64,000 nucleotides of DNA from Kingella_B sp963529665 (GCA_963529665.1 CAUSAG010000009.1:1-64000), one strand, 5' to 3'. Shown: positions 44,773-52,663, counted from the stretch's first letter. Program-made: numbers and translations. Notes: generated by a model from the letters alone, not told the origin.

Positions 44773-45595
44773 ATGAGCGAGAAAATTTCCCCCAAAGACA
44801 TCACCGTTTTATCCAGCACCATGTTGATTCCGTTGTGGGCAAAAGCCGTGGAATACGAGCGCCCCGATGCGCTGCTGCATGACAAAGAAGCCGCGCGGAT
44901 GCTGGATCTGATCGACTACGACTTCACCCCCTTTGCCAAAGCCAAAGCGTCGCAAGCTGGCTGCTGCGGGCGGGCGCGGCTGCTCGACGAAATGGCGCAG
45001 CGGTTTATCGACGGTCACCCCAATGCGGTGGTGGTGCAGCTGGGCGCGGGTTTGGACGCGCGCTACGAGCCGCATGGGTCGCCCAAACATTACCGCGTGG
45101 TACGACCTTGACCTGCCCGAAGTAATCGACGTGCGGCGGATGCTGCTGCCCGAATCCAGCAACCATTATCTGGGCGTATCCATGTTTGACGAGAGCTGGA
45201 CGGACACCGTTGCCGCGCACGACAAGCCCGTGCTGCTGGTGATTGAAGGCGTGCTGATGTATTTTGATGAAGCGCAGGTGCAGGCGTTTTTCCAAATGGT
45301 GCAGCGCAAACTGCCCGGCACGCAGGTGGTGATGGATACGCTGGCTAAAAAAATGGTCGGCAAATCACGGCATCACGACGCGCTGCGGCAAATGGGCGAA
45401 ACGCCGCCCGAATTCCGCTGGGGCGTGTGCAATGCAAACGACGTTTTGAAACTCGCGGCGGGCAGCCGCCTGATTGAAGAAATCGGTCGGAGCAGCATCT
45501 GCGCCCCGCGCTATCCCTTTATCCTGCGCCTGCTGCTAAAAACCCGCTGGGGACGCGAAAACCTGGATATGCGGCTGATGCGGATACAGCTTTGA
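44773..45595 (+). pseudogene. Frameshifted leucine carboxyl methyltransferase-family (SAM-dependent) gene
   Basis: The 5' part (from ATG 44773 after AGGAGACAG) encodes SEKISPKDITVLSSTMLIPLWAKAVEYERPDALLHD and VVVQLGAGLDARYE, the SAM-binding motif of the LCM/Tcmp family. At 45070-45071 one extra C shifts the frame: GAG-C-CGC-ATG should read GAG-CGC-ATG, giving ARYERMGRPNITAWYDLDLPEVID. The rest, VLLVIEGVLMYFDEAQV and FILRLLLKTRWG, lies in the second frame to the stop at 45595. The total length (823) is one base over a multiple of three. It is inactive unless the base is a sequencing error. Confidence 0.85.
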
Positions 45596-45613
45596 CGGTT
45601 TGGAACTTGATTC

Positions 45614-45689
45614 AAGGCAGCCTGAAAATATTTTTTAAATGCCGTTTTAGCTTCGCTGAAACTTGCTTCGCTCGTTTTCAGGCTGCCTT
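45614..45689. repeat. DUS-flanked repeat element, copy A
   Basis: AAGGCAGCCTGAAA at the left and TTTTCAGGCTGCCTT at the right enclose a core TGCCGTTTTAGCTTCGC and TGAAACTTGCTTCGCTCG. The core matches copies at 49745-49818 and 52587-52663 far beyond the DUS ends. It lies between the methyltransferase pseudogene and the fabA promoter and may end transcription. Confidence 0.7.
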
Positions 45690-45694
45690 GGCAT

Positions 45695-45734
45695 TTGCGC
45701 CCGTCGCCGTAATGCAATAGAATAGACATTCTAT
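45695..45734 (+). promoter_or_regulatory. fabA promoter with overlapping operator-like palindrome
   Basis: TTGCGC (45695-45700) and TAGAAT (45718-45723) are separated by 17 bases. A palindrome ATAGAAT-AGAC-ATTCTAT (45717-45734) covers the -10 and the expected start of transcription, 45 bases before the fabA ATG. This is the placement of a repressor site. A fatty-acid-responsive repressor is a reasonable guess, but the protein is unknown. Confidence 0.55.
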
Positions 45735-45778
45735 ATTTTGTTCACCGCGCCGCGATGGCATTTTTAAGGAAAACATAC

Positions 45779-46303
45779 ATGACCACATTCACCCCCCAAT
45801 CCAGCTACACCAAAGACGAACTGCTTGCCTGCGGGCGCGGCGAACTGTTTGGCGCGGGCAATGCCCAGCTTCCGCTGCCCGATATGCTGATGATTGACCG
45901 CATCGTTGAAATCAACAGCACGGGCGGCAAATACGGCAAAGGCGAAATCATCGCTGAATTAGACATCAACCCCGATTTATGGTTTTTCGGCTGCCATTTT
46001 GTTGGCGATCCCGTGATGCCAGGCTGCTTGGGCTTGGATGCAATGTGGCAATTGGTAGGCTTTTATTTGGGCTGGACGGGCGCACCAGGACGCGGACGCG
46101 CACTCGGTTGCGCCGAAGTGAAATTCAGCGGACAAGTGTTGCCTAAGCACAAAAAAATCACTTACCACATCCACATCAAACGCGTGATGAACAGCAAGCT
46201 GGTGCTGGGCATTGCTGATGCAGAAATGAGCGTGGACGGCAAAAAAATCTACGAAGGCAACGGCTTGCGCGTGGGCTTGTTTACCAGCACGGAAGATTTC
46301 TAA
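45779..46303 (+). CDS. fabA: 3-hydroxydecanoyl-ACP dehydratase/isomerase
   Basis: FabA dehydrates 3-hydroxydecanoyl-ACP and isomerises the product, opening the route to unsaturated fatty acids. It is 174 residues from ATG 45779 (AAGGA upstream). The catalytic pair is His73 in FFGCHFVGDPVMPG and Asp87 in GCLGLDAMWQL. It is the first gene of a fabA-fabB pair, 175 bp apart, with a DUS hairpin and a miniature element in between, so fabB may also have its own promoter. The longer in-frame ATG at 45755 is not favoured. Confidence 0.97.
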   Translation: MTTFTPQSSYTKDELLACGRGELFGAGNAQLPLPDMLMIDRIVEINSTGGKYGKGEIIAELDINPDLWFFGCHFVGDPVMPGCLGLDAMWQLVGFYLGWTGAPGRGRALGCAEVKFSGQVLPKHKKITYHIHIKRVMNSKLVLGIADAEMSVDGKKIYEGNGLRVGLFTSTEDF

Positions 46304-46312
46304 AACAACATT

Positions 46313-46355
46313 AGGCAGCCTGAAAACGCCCATCAGCGGTTTCAGGCTGCCTTTT
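46313..46355 (+). terminator. DUS-pair terminator between fabA and fabB
   Basis: AGGCAGCCTGAAA (46313-46325) and TTTCAGGCTGCCT (46340-46352) pair, followed by TTT. If efficient, it would separate fabB from fabA transcripts. Confidence 0.6.
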
Positions 46356-46356
46356 A

Positions 46357-46460
46357 ATAGTTGATTAAAAGCGCAATGATACGGCGTTGCCAACACCCTT
46401 ATGTACTACTCGTACACCGTGGGGATTGCGCCTTGTCTCATTTTTATTTTAATCAACTAT
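46357..46460. repeat. Correia-like miniature element, copy 2
   Basis: Perfect 14 bp inverted ends ATAGTTGATTAAAA (46357-46370) and TTTTAATCAACTAT (46447-46460) enclose a core ATACGGCGTTGCC, TATGTACTACTCGTAC, GCGCCTTGTCTCA. The ends resemble the Correia end TATAGTGGATTAA with G changed to T. It ends 18 bp before the fabB ATG, so it lies in the fabB leader or promoter. Confidence 0.8.
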
Positions 46461-46478
46461 ATCTAACAGGAGACATTT

Positions 46479-47693
46479 ATGAAACGAGTGGTCGTAACTG
46501 GCATGGGCATTGTGTCCAGCCTTGGCAACAACAGCCGCGAAGTGCTGGCATCCTTGCAAAACCTAAAATCAGGCATTTCTTTTGACGAAAGCTACCGCGA
46601 AATGGGCTTGCGCTCGCACGTTGCGGGCAACATCAACATTGATTTGAAAGAACACATTGACCGCAAAGTGCTGCGTTTTATGGGCAGCGCGCCTGCTTAT
46701 GCCTACATCGCCATGCAAGAAGCCATTGAAAACGCAGGATTAACCGAGGAACAAGTTTCCAATATTCGCACAGGCATTGTGGCGGGCAGCGGCGGCGCAT
46801 CTTCGGCATCGCAAGTGGAAGCGGCGGATGTGTTGCGCGCGAGCGGCATCAAGCGCGTCGGACCTTACGCCGTAACCAAAACCATGGGATCAACCGTGGC
46901 GGCTTGCTTGGCAACACCGTTTAAAATCAAAGGAGTAAATTATTCCATCAGCTCCGCCTGCTCCACTTCGGCGCATTGTATTGGGCACGCCGCCGAGCTT
47001 ATCCAGCTGGGCAAGCAAGACATCGTGTTCGCGGGCGGCGGCGAAGAAGTGTCGTGGCAGATGAGCAGCCTGTTTGACGCAATGGGCGCGCTGTCCAGCA
47101 AATACAACGACACGCCGCACACCGCCAGCCGCGCCTACGATGCCAATCGCGACGGCTTCGTGATTTCGGGCGGCGGCAGCATTTTGGTGCTGGAAGAGTA
47201 TGAACACGCCAAAGCGCGCGGCGCGAATATTTTGTGCGAACTCACGGGCTATGGCGCAACATCAGACGGCTACGACATGGTGCAGCCATCGGGCGAAGGC
47301 GCGGTGCGCTGTATGCAAATGGCGCTAGCGCAACACGGCGGCAGCGTGGACTACATCAACGCCCACGGCACGTCCACCCCTGTGGGCGATACGCGCGAAT
47401 TGGGCGCTATCCGCGAAGCGTTTGCAGGGCAAACCGTGCCGATGATCAGCTCCACCAAATCGCTGTCGGGGCACGCGCTGGGCGCGGCAGGCGCCAATGA
47501 GGCGATTTATTCCATTCTGATGATGCAAAACGGTTTCGTGTGCGCCAGCGCCAATATTGAAACGCTGGACGAGCAGGCGGAAGGCTTGCCGATTGTGCGC
47601 GAAAACCGCAACGTGCAGCTGAACGCGGTGATGTCCAACAGCTTTGGCTTTGGCGGCACCAATGCCACGTTGATTTTTAGCCGCGTGGAATAA
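46479..47693 (+). CDS. fabB: 3-oxoacyl-ACP synthase I
   Basis: FabB elongates cis-unsaturated acyl chains and partners FabA. It is 404 residues and starts MKRVVVTGMGIVSSLGNN with AGGAGA upstream. The active-site cysteine is in SISSACSTSAHCIG (near residue 161). The two histidines are in INAHGTSTPVGD (near 296) and SLSGHALGAAGANE (near 331). The N-terminal DRKVLRFMGSAPAYAYIAMQ favours FabB over FabF. A DUS hairpin terminator follows. Confidence 0.95.
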   Translation: MKRVVVTGMGIVSSLGNNSREVLASLQNLKSGISFDESYREMGLRSHVAGNINIDLKEHIDRKVLRFMGSAPAYAYIAMQEAIENAGLTEEQVSNIRTGIVAGSGGASSASQVEAADVLRASGIKRVGPYAVTKTMGSTVAACLATPFKIKGVNYSISSACSTSAHCIGHAAELIQLGKQDIVFAGGGEEVSWQMSSLFDAMGALSSKYNDTPHTASRAYDANRDGFVISGGGSILVLEEYEHAKARGANILCELTGYGATSDGYDMVQPSGEGAVRCMQMALAQHGGSVDYINAHGTSTPVGDTRELGAIREAFAGQTVPMISSTKSLSGHALGAAGANEAIYSILMMQNGFVCASANIETLDEQAEGLPIVRENRNVQLNAVMSNSFGFGGTNATLIFSRVE

Positions 47694-47704
47694 TCCACAG
47701 CGAT

Positions 47705-47748
47705 AAAGGCAGCCTGAAAACGTGAAATACCCGTTTCAGGCTGCCTTT
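47705..47748 (+). terminator. DUS-pair terminator after fabB
   Basis: AAAGGCAGCCTGAAA and TTTCAGGCTGCCTTT are perfect 15-base inverted copies starting 11 bases after the fabB stop. Confidence 0.8.
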
Positions 47749-47774
47749 CCATTACCCAGCTCAGGAAAAACCCC

Positions 47775-48353
47775 ATGACCGATTTTGCCCGACAGCTTCA
47801 ATTTCTTGCCGATGGCGGCTTTACCCTTGCCGCCCCACGCGCCCGCCAAACCATGACCATTGAACAAATCCAAGACAATCTTTACGGCTATTTAGACGAC
47901 TTCGCGCTGCTGGATTTTCGTTTTATCCGCTATCCCGACCAAACCATTACGGCAACGGCAGCCGCAACAGGGCAGGCGTTTGAATGTTTTGGGTGGTGCG
48001 AATTTGGCGCGCTGGCAAGCGATGAGCAGGGGCGCGTGTGGCTGTTGGTATCCGACCGCGAGAGTTTTGAGCAGCAGGCAAGGGTGCCTGCCAACACCAC
48101 TTTGGCGCAGTTTGTGGCGTGCTATTGCCAGTTTATTGCCAGTATTTACCGCCTGAAAAGCCAGATGCAGGCGGCTTGGGACGGCTTGGAAGCGGAGGCA
48201 GCGGCTTTGGCGGCGCGGATTGGGCAGATTGAAGCCAACGCCACCCAAGCGGGCAGCTTTTGGGCGCATTTGGTGTATTTGATTGAGGACGATTATTTTT
48301 GCTACCGCTTGCCGTTTGCGCGGTATATGGAAGACGGGCGATGGGGCGGGTAG
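47775..48353 (+). CDS. Hypothetical protein, 192 residues
   Basis: I do not recognise the family with confidence. It starts MTDFARQLQFLADGGFTLAAPRAR after AGGA. Residues 30-120 look like an alpha/beta domain (LYGYLDDFALLDFRFIRYPD, FECFGWCEFGALASDEQGRVWLLVSDRESF). A long helical region follows with an Ala-rich coiled-coil segment (LEAEAAALAARIGQIEANATQ). No signal or membrane segment is seen. The FGWCEFG..WLLVSD stretch faintly recalls SUKH/SMI1-like folds, which is only a guess. It stands alone. Confidence 0.7.
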   Translation: MTDFARQLQFLADGGFTLAAPRARQTMTIEQIQDNLYGYLDDFALLDFRFIRYPDQTITATAAATGQAFECFGWCEFGALASDEQGRVWLLVSDRESFEQQARVPANTTLAQFVACYCQFIASIYRLKSQMQAAWDGLEAEAAALAARIGQIEANATQAGSFWAHLVYLIEDDYFCYRLPFARYMEDGRWGG

Positions 48354-48514
48354 AGGCAGCCTGAAAGCGGGTTTTCCTGTTTTCAGGCTGCCGTTGGCTG
48401 CGAAAATATGGCGAAACGCCAACCCGCCCGCGCGGCAAAATCCGCACAAACAAAAACCGCGCAGAGATGGCTCTTTGCGCGGTTTTTGTTTTAGCCTACG
48501 GTTTTCAGGCTGCC

Positions 48515-48982
48515 TTAGGCGGCGATTTTTTCGCACTCTTTAATGCAGTTCAAGCAAGACTCGTAGCAGGCTTTGCATTCGGCGTGGTGCGCGGCGTGGG
48601 CTTTGCAGGCTTCGGCGCATTGTTTGCAGGCTTCAACGCACACTTTTGCCAACGATGGTGTTAAGCGTGAATTTTGCGCGGCAAGGTTTTGGATGGCGCC
48701 GCACAGTGCCAACATTTGGTTTACGGCAACGGCGCAGTCTTTCATAGAAGTGTCGCCAGTAGAGAGCAAGGTGATGCAGTGGTTCAAGCACACTTGCCCT
48801 GCGGCAACGCAATGCCCAGCGGCGGCGCGCACGGCTTCATAGGCTTTGCTGGCTGCGGCGGCGGGCATGGCGTGGCTGCCGTGCGCGGCGTGGTCGTGGT
48901 TGCCGTGGGCGCGAGCGGTGGCGGCGGCAACGGTTAAAGTGGCGGCAGCGGCGGTGCTGCTGATAAATTGGCGGCGGTTCAT
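48515..48982 (-). CDS. Four-helix bundle copper storage protein (Csp1-like) with Tat signal
   Basis: The 155-residue protein begins MNRRQFISSTAAAATLTVAAA, a twin-arginine export signal (RR at 3-4). It continues with a His-rich linker HGNHDHAAHGSHAM. The mature part is a helical bundle lined with cysteines: 14 in all, spaced every 3-4 residues in runs such as VCVEACKQCAEACKAH and ECKACYESCLNCIKECE. This is the Csp pattern, where the cysteines inside the bundle bind many Cu(I). As a Tat-exported form it would store copper in the periplasm. No copper exporter lies beside it. Confidence 0.9.
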   Translation of the reverse strand: MNRRQFISSTAAAATLTVAAATARAHGNHDHAAHGSHAMPAAAASKAYEAVRAAAGHCVAAGQVCLNHCITLLSTGDTSMKDCAVAVNQMLALCGAIQNLAAQNSRLTPSLAKVCVEACKQCAEACKAHAAHHAECKACYESCLNCIKECEKIAA

Positions 48983-49060
48983 GTGAACATCCTTTCTGGT
49001 TTAAATTGGCAAATGCCTGTTGGAAACAGTTTTCAGGCTGCCTTTGCCGATGGCGGGCGG

Positions 49061-49648
49061 CTAATTTTGCGCCGCGTCTTTAAACGCCAGCGCTTGCTGG
49101 TAAAACGCATCCGCCGCCGCTTCATCGGCAAAACAGCGCAGCGGCACAAAATGTGCCACGTTTTTATCGGTGTAAAACAGTAGGTAGTCGCGCTCGCGGA
49201 TGATGCGCGGCACGGCTGCCCAATGGTAAAAGGCGTGTTGTTGATTGGCTTCTTCGTGGCGCAGACCTTCGGGCGACAGGGTGAGCGTGAACTGCCGCCC
49301 ATCCAGCGGCGTGAAAACCTGCTGTGCCCATTGTTGCCAACGCCAGAACATATAGCTGGCAACCAGCATCGGCGGCGCGGCAAACCAATAGATTAGGCTG
49401 GTTAGGCTGCGCTGGGCTTGGTTAAAGGCGGCAGACCAGTTTTCCCAATAAACAAGCGCGTTGTCGTTGTCGCCCACTTCGGGGGCGAAGAGCATGCTTT
49501 TGTCCACAAAGTCGCTCACTGTGTTGTGGTCGTGCAAAAAGGCGCATCCCAGCAGAATCAGCAGGGCGAAGAAAATGGCGCTGCCCAGCCATTGTTTGCG
49601 TTTGATTGGGGCGGGCAGATGGCGCGCCATGCTTTTAGACGCGAGCAT
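49061..49648 (-). CDS. YcxB-like C-terminal domain membrane protein
   Basis: The 195-residue protein has two transmembrane helices (about 19-40, WLGSAIFFALLILLGCAFL; and 84-104, SLTSLIYWFAAPPMLVASYMF). The cytoplasmic C-terminal domain (about 120-190) reads LTLSPEGLRHEEANQQHAFYHWAAVPRIIRERDYLLFYTDKNVAHFVPLRCF, in the YcxB-like pattern. The function of the family is not known. Upstream a DUS-flanked element separates it from the AI-2E permease gene, which is on the same strand. Confidence 0.8.
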   Translation of the reverse strand: MLASKSMARHLPAPIKRKQWLGSAIFFALLILLGCAFLHDHNTVSDFVDKSMLFAPEVGDNDNALVYWENWSAAFNQAQRSLTSLIYWFAAPPMLVASYMFWRWQQWAQQVFTPLDGRQFTLTLSPEGLRHEEANQQHAFYHWAAVPRIIRERDYLLFYTDKNVAHFVPLRCFADEAAADAFYQQALAFKDAAQN

Positions 49649-49744
49649 GCGGTCTTGGTTGCTGGGGTGTAGTGGGTGGATAGGTGGGGCATGATGGGGG
49701 AGATAGTTGAAAATCAGGGGATTGTAGCAGAGAGTAGTTTGCTC

Positions 49745-49818
49745 AAAGGCAGCCTGAAAACTATTTTTAATGCTGTTTTAGCTTCGCTGAAACTAGCCAA
49801 ACCGTTTTCAGGCTGCCT
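49745..49818. repeat. DUS-flanked repeat element, copy B
   Basis: AAGGCAGCCTGAAAAC and GTTTTCAGGCTGCCTT enclose TATTTTTAATGCTG and TTTTAGCTTCGCTGAAACT, the same core as copy A at 45614. The right third (AGCCAAACC) differs. Confidence 0.7.
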
Positions 49819-49901
49819 TAAACCATCCACGCGCGCAATGCTCCATCGTCAAAAGCCCCTTGCGCCATCGGTTGCAGGTTTCGCACAGATTTTCAGGCTG
49901 C

Positions 49902-50975
49902 CTATTGCTTGCGATAAAAGCTGCTGCCCAAATACGCCTGCTTGCCTTCTTGCAACAGCACCAGACAAATCGCCGCCAAGGGCAGGGCAACCAGCATCCC
50001 CACAAATCCCAAAAGTTGCCCAAACGCCATCAGCGAAAAAATCACCCAAAACGGCGACAGCCCGATTTTGTCGCCCACAATTTTCGGCGTAATCAGAAAA
50101 CTTTCCAGCGTCTGCCCCACGGCAAACACCGCCCACACCGACAGCAAGCCACTCCACGAGCCAAACTGCAACAGCGCGGCAAGCGTTGCCAGCAGCAGCC
50201 CTGTGAACGCGCCTAAATACGGCACAAACACCAAAATGCCCGCCACCATGCCAATCGCAAAGCCCGATTCCAAGCCCGTGAGCATCAGCCCCGTGCCATA
50301 CAGCACGCCCATAATCAGCATCACCATCAGCTGCCCGCTCAGAAATTCGCCCAGCACGGTGTTCATGCTGGTGGCGATGCGGGTGTAGGTGGCGAGATAG
50401 CGGCGCGGCACCAGCTCGGTTGCGCCCGCTTTCCAGCGCGACCAATCCAGCAGGAAGTAATACAGCAGCAGCGGCAGCAGCACGAGATTGCTCAGGCTGA
50501 CGGCAAGCGATGTGCCGCTTTGCATCAGCGCGGGCAGGGTTTTGCGGATTTGCGCTTCTATGTTTTGCGCATTGCCGCGCAGCCATGTGGCGGCGGTGTT
50601 GCTGTTAAGCGAAAAATAATGCCCGAATTTTTGGTTAAACCACGGCAGTGCGGTGCGGTGGATGTAATCGGCAAACTGCGGCAGCTTTTGGATGATGCTT
50701 TGCGATTGCTGCACCAGCATCGGTACAATCACCAGCAGCAGCGCGGTGAGCAAAAACAGCGCGAACAGCATCACCCACATGGAGGCGCGCCCGCGCTTGA
50801 TGCCGTGCGCTTCCAGCTTGCTCACCAGCGGGTTGAGAATATAGGCGAGTACGGCGGCGGTGATAAACGGGCTGAGAATGTCGCCCAGCAGATGAAAGAA
50901 GGCAACCAGAAAGGCAATCAGCAGAAAGCCTGCCAGCCACGGTAGCCACGAGCGTTTTTTGTTAGGTAGATACAT
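49902..50975 (-). CDS. AI-2E family transporter (PerM/YdiK-like permease)
   Basis: The 357-residue protein has about eight helices. It begins FLLIAFLVAFFHLLGDILSPFITAAVLAYILNPLVSKLEAHG, typical of the AI-2E family. The middle periplasmic stretch is IIQKLPQFADYIHRTALPWFN. The C-terminal part reads GFAIGMVAGILVFVPYLGAFTG and GDKIGLSPFWVIFSLMAFGQLLGFVGMLVALPLAAI, the family's signature. I start at MYLPNKKRS (50975). Family members have been linked to AI-2 export or Na+/H+ exchange; the substrate here is unknown. Confidence 0.9.
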   Translation of the reverse strand: MYLPNKKRSWLPWLAGFLLIAFLVAFFHLLGDILSPFITAAVLAYILNPLVSKLEAHGIKRGRASMWVMLFALFLLTALLLVIVPMLVQQSQSIIQKLPQFADYIHRTALPWFNQKFGHYFSLNSNTAATWLRGNAQNIEAQIRKTLPALMQSGTSLAVSLSNLVLLPLLLYYFLLDWSRWKAGATELVPRRYLATYTRIATSMNTVLGEFLSGQLMVMLIMGVLYGTGLMLTGLESGFAIGMVAGILVFVPYLGAFTGLLLATLAALLQFGSWSGLLSVWAVFAVGQTLESFLITPKIVGDKIGLSPFWVIFSLMAFGQLLGFVGMLVALPLAAICLVLLQEGKQAYLGSSFYRKQ

Positions 50976-51277
50976 GATGATTGTGCGGTGTTGAAAAAAG
51001 GAGAGATTGTAAACCAAAAGGCAGCCTGAAACGTAGATTCCTTCGTTTCAGGCTGCCTTTTGGTTTTTAGGATGAACGGCGTTGCGTGGGTAAACAATTT
51101 GCCTGCAAGCGGTTTGTCTGAAAACAGTTGGCATAAAAAGCGTCTGCATCAAGGCGCAAAGGCAGCCTGAAAATGCTGGTTGGATGTTTTCCACAAAAGG
51201 CAGTCTGTGTAGCGAAACGAAAGGGCGAGAATAAAAAGGGCAATCGTTGTTTCAGGCTGCCCCGTTTCAGGCTGCTT
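50976..51277. repeat. Gap with a perfect DUS pair and single DUS copies
   Basis: AAAAGGCAGCCTGAAAC and GTTTCAGGCTGCCTTTT (about 51017-51061) form a strong hairpin in the 302 bp gap between two minus-strand genes. It would terminate the LysR transcript only after other DUS copies (51160-51275). No gene is seen. Confidence 0.6.
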
Positions 51278-52126
51278 CTAATCCGCCAACACTTCGCTTA
51301 AAAAATCCGCCACGGTGCGAATGCTGGGCGAATGGCGCAAATCTTCGTGCATCACCCAATGCATTTCGCTGGCAAATTCTGCTTTCTCCGCCGCGCCATC
51401 CAGCCCAACCTGCACAAAATTGTCGTGCGGATACACATAAAAATCGGGCAGCAAGCCGATGCCTGTTTGCGCGGCGATGGCGGCTTTGATGGCGTCAAAA
51501 TCGTTGCACGCCAGTATCACACGGCGGTGCGCCAGCTGGGCTTCTGCCCAATGGCTGTGCTGGCTGCGGCTGATGCAGTGCAGATATGCCCAGCTGGATG
51601 CGGGGCGGTTTTGGGTGTAGTCGGCGTGGGCGTAGAAGCGGTAGCGGATGGTGCGCAGGCGGCGGGCGATTAGGTCGTTTTGCGTGGGGCGCACGGTGCG
51701 CAGCGCAATATCGGCTTGGCGGTTGTGCAGGTTGCTGATTTGGGCGTCGCTTTGCAGCACCAGACGGATATGGGGATGGCGGCGGGCGAAATCGGCAAAA
51801 TGCGGCATCAGCAGCCCTTTCACCACCAAGGGCGGCGCGGAAATCAGCACTTGCGCGACGGCTTCGCGCTGCTCGCGGGCGGTGCGCATCAGGGTGTTCA
51901 TGCGGATGGCGATGTCTTGGGTTTGTTCGTGGATGCGCGCACCATCGGCGGTGAGCAGGTAGCGCCGTCCCATGCGGTCAAACAGGCGCAGCCCGAGCGT
52001 GGCTTCTAGGCGGGCGATGCGGCGGGAGACGGTGCTGTGTTGCACGCCCAGCGTTTCGGCTGCGGCGGTGAGCGTTTGCTGCGATACAAGGATGTGGAAG
52101 TAGAGAAGGTCGTCCCAGTTGTTCAT
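51278..52126 (-). CDS. LysR family transcriptional regulator near the DUF2798 gene
   Basis: The 282-residue protein starts MNNWDDLLYFHILVSQQTLTAAAETLGVQHSTVSRRIARLEATLGLRLFDR, a LysR helix-turn-helix with a HSTVSRRIARLE recognition part. The effector domain follows (PHFADFARRHPHIRLVLQSDAQISNLHNRQADIALRT). I start at 52126, as the earlier frame reads a DUS (KGSLK). It is divergent from the DUF2798 gene with a miniature element between them. Confidence 0.9.
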   Translation of the reverse strand: MNNWDDLLYFHILVSQQTLTAAAETLGVQHSTVSRRIARLEATLGLRLFDRMGRRYLLTADGARIHEQTQDIAIRMNTLMRTAREQREAVAQVLISAPPLVVKGLLMPHFADFARRHPHIRLVLQSDAQISNLHNRQADIALRTVRPTQNDLIARRLRTIRYRFYAHADYTQNRPASSWAYLHCISRSQHSHWAEAQLAHRRVILACNDFDAIKAAIAAQTGIGLLPDFYVYPHDNFVQVGLDGAAEKAEFASEMHWVMHEDLRHSPSIRTVADFLSEVLAD

Positions 52127-52218
52127 TTTCAGGCTGCCTTTGTGCAAAAATGGTCGGTGGCGGTTGATTTTTCGTATTTTAATCAATGGGCGTGGCGGTT
52201 AAACTGCCGCCTGTTTTT

Positions 52219-52326
52219 TATAGTTGATTAAAATCTCAATGATACGGCGTTGCCAACGCCCTTATGTACTATTTGTACACTGCGGACGTTGGCGCCTTGT
52301 CTCATTTTTATATTTTAATCAACTAC
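52219..52326. repeat. Correia-like miniature element, copy 3
   Basis: TAGTTGATTAAAAT (52220-52233) and ATTTTAATCAACTA (52312-52325) are perfect inverted ends. The core ATACGGCGTTGCCAACGCC, TATGTACTATTTGTAC and GCGCCTTGTCTCA is almost the same as copy 2. It ends 12 bases before the DUF2798 ATG at 52338, between it and the divergent LysR gene. Confidence 0.8.
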
Positions 52327-52337
52327 TAGTTTAAGGA

Positions 52338-52574
52338 ATGACGATGAAAAAATTGCCTAAGAAATATGCAGGCGTGCTGTTTTCGTTTTACGCTTCGGCG
52401 ATTATGGTGTTGATTATGAGCGCGGTGCTGGTTGCGCTGAACACGGGGCTGGGCGCGGGATTTGGGCTGCGGCTGGCGAAGTCTTATATGATTGCTTGGC
52501 CGGTGGCGTTTACCAGTTTGTTGGTGATAAGACCGTTGGTGGTGCGGATGGTGGCGGCGAGTGTGGGGGATTGA
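52338..52574 (+). CDS. DUF2798 small membrane protein
   Basis: The 78-residue protein has two hydrophobic helices (YAGVLFSFYASAIMVLIMSAVLVAL and SYMIAWPVAFTSLLVIRPLVVRMV) after a basic start KKLPKKY. This matches DUF2798, small inner-membrane proteins of unknown function. Two ATGs (52338 and 52344) are possible; TAAGGA precedes the first. Divergent from a LysR gene, it may be under its control. Confidence 0.8.
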   Translation: MTMKKLPKKYAGVLFSFYASAIMVLIMSAVLVALNTGLGAGFGLRLAKSYMIAWPVAFTSLLVIRPLVVRMVAASVGD

Positions 52575-52586
52575 ATTGGATGAGAA

Positions 52587-52663
52587 AAGGCAGCCTGAAA
52601 ACGAGCGAAGCGAGTTTCAGCGGAGCGCTAAACCGGCATGAAAAAATGGTTTCAGGCTGCCTT
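52587..52663. repeat. DUS-flanked repeat element, copy C (reverse)
   Basis: Read on the minus strand it gives AAGGCAGCCTGAAA, TTTTTTCATGCCGG, TTTAGC, CGCTGAAACT and CGCTTCGCTCG, then TTTTCAGGCTGCCTT, closely matching copy A at 45614. It follows the DUF2798 gene. The gap to 53056 also holds a perfect GCAGGGGC/GCCCCTGC hairpin (52713-52730) and DUS copies, and no gene I can support. Confidence 0.7.

Noticed and set aside
49808..50092. Frames in the AI-2E gene's downstream gap
   Set aside because: They cross DUS copies and the repeat element and show no family feature.
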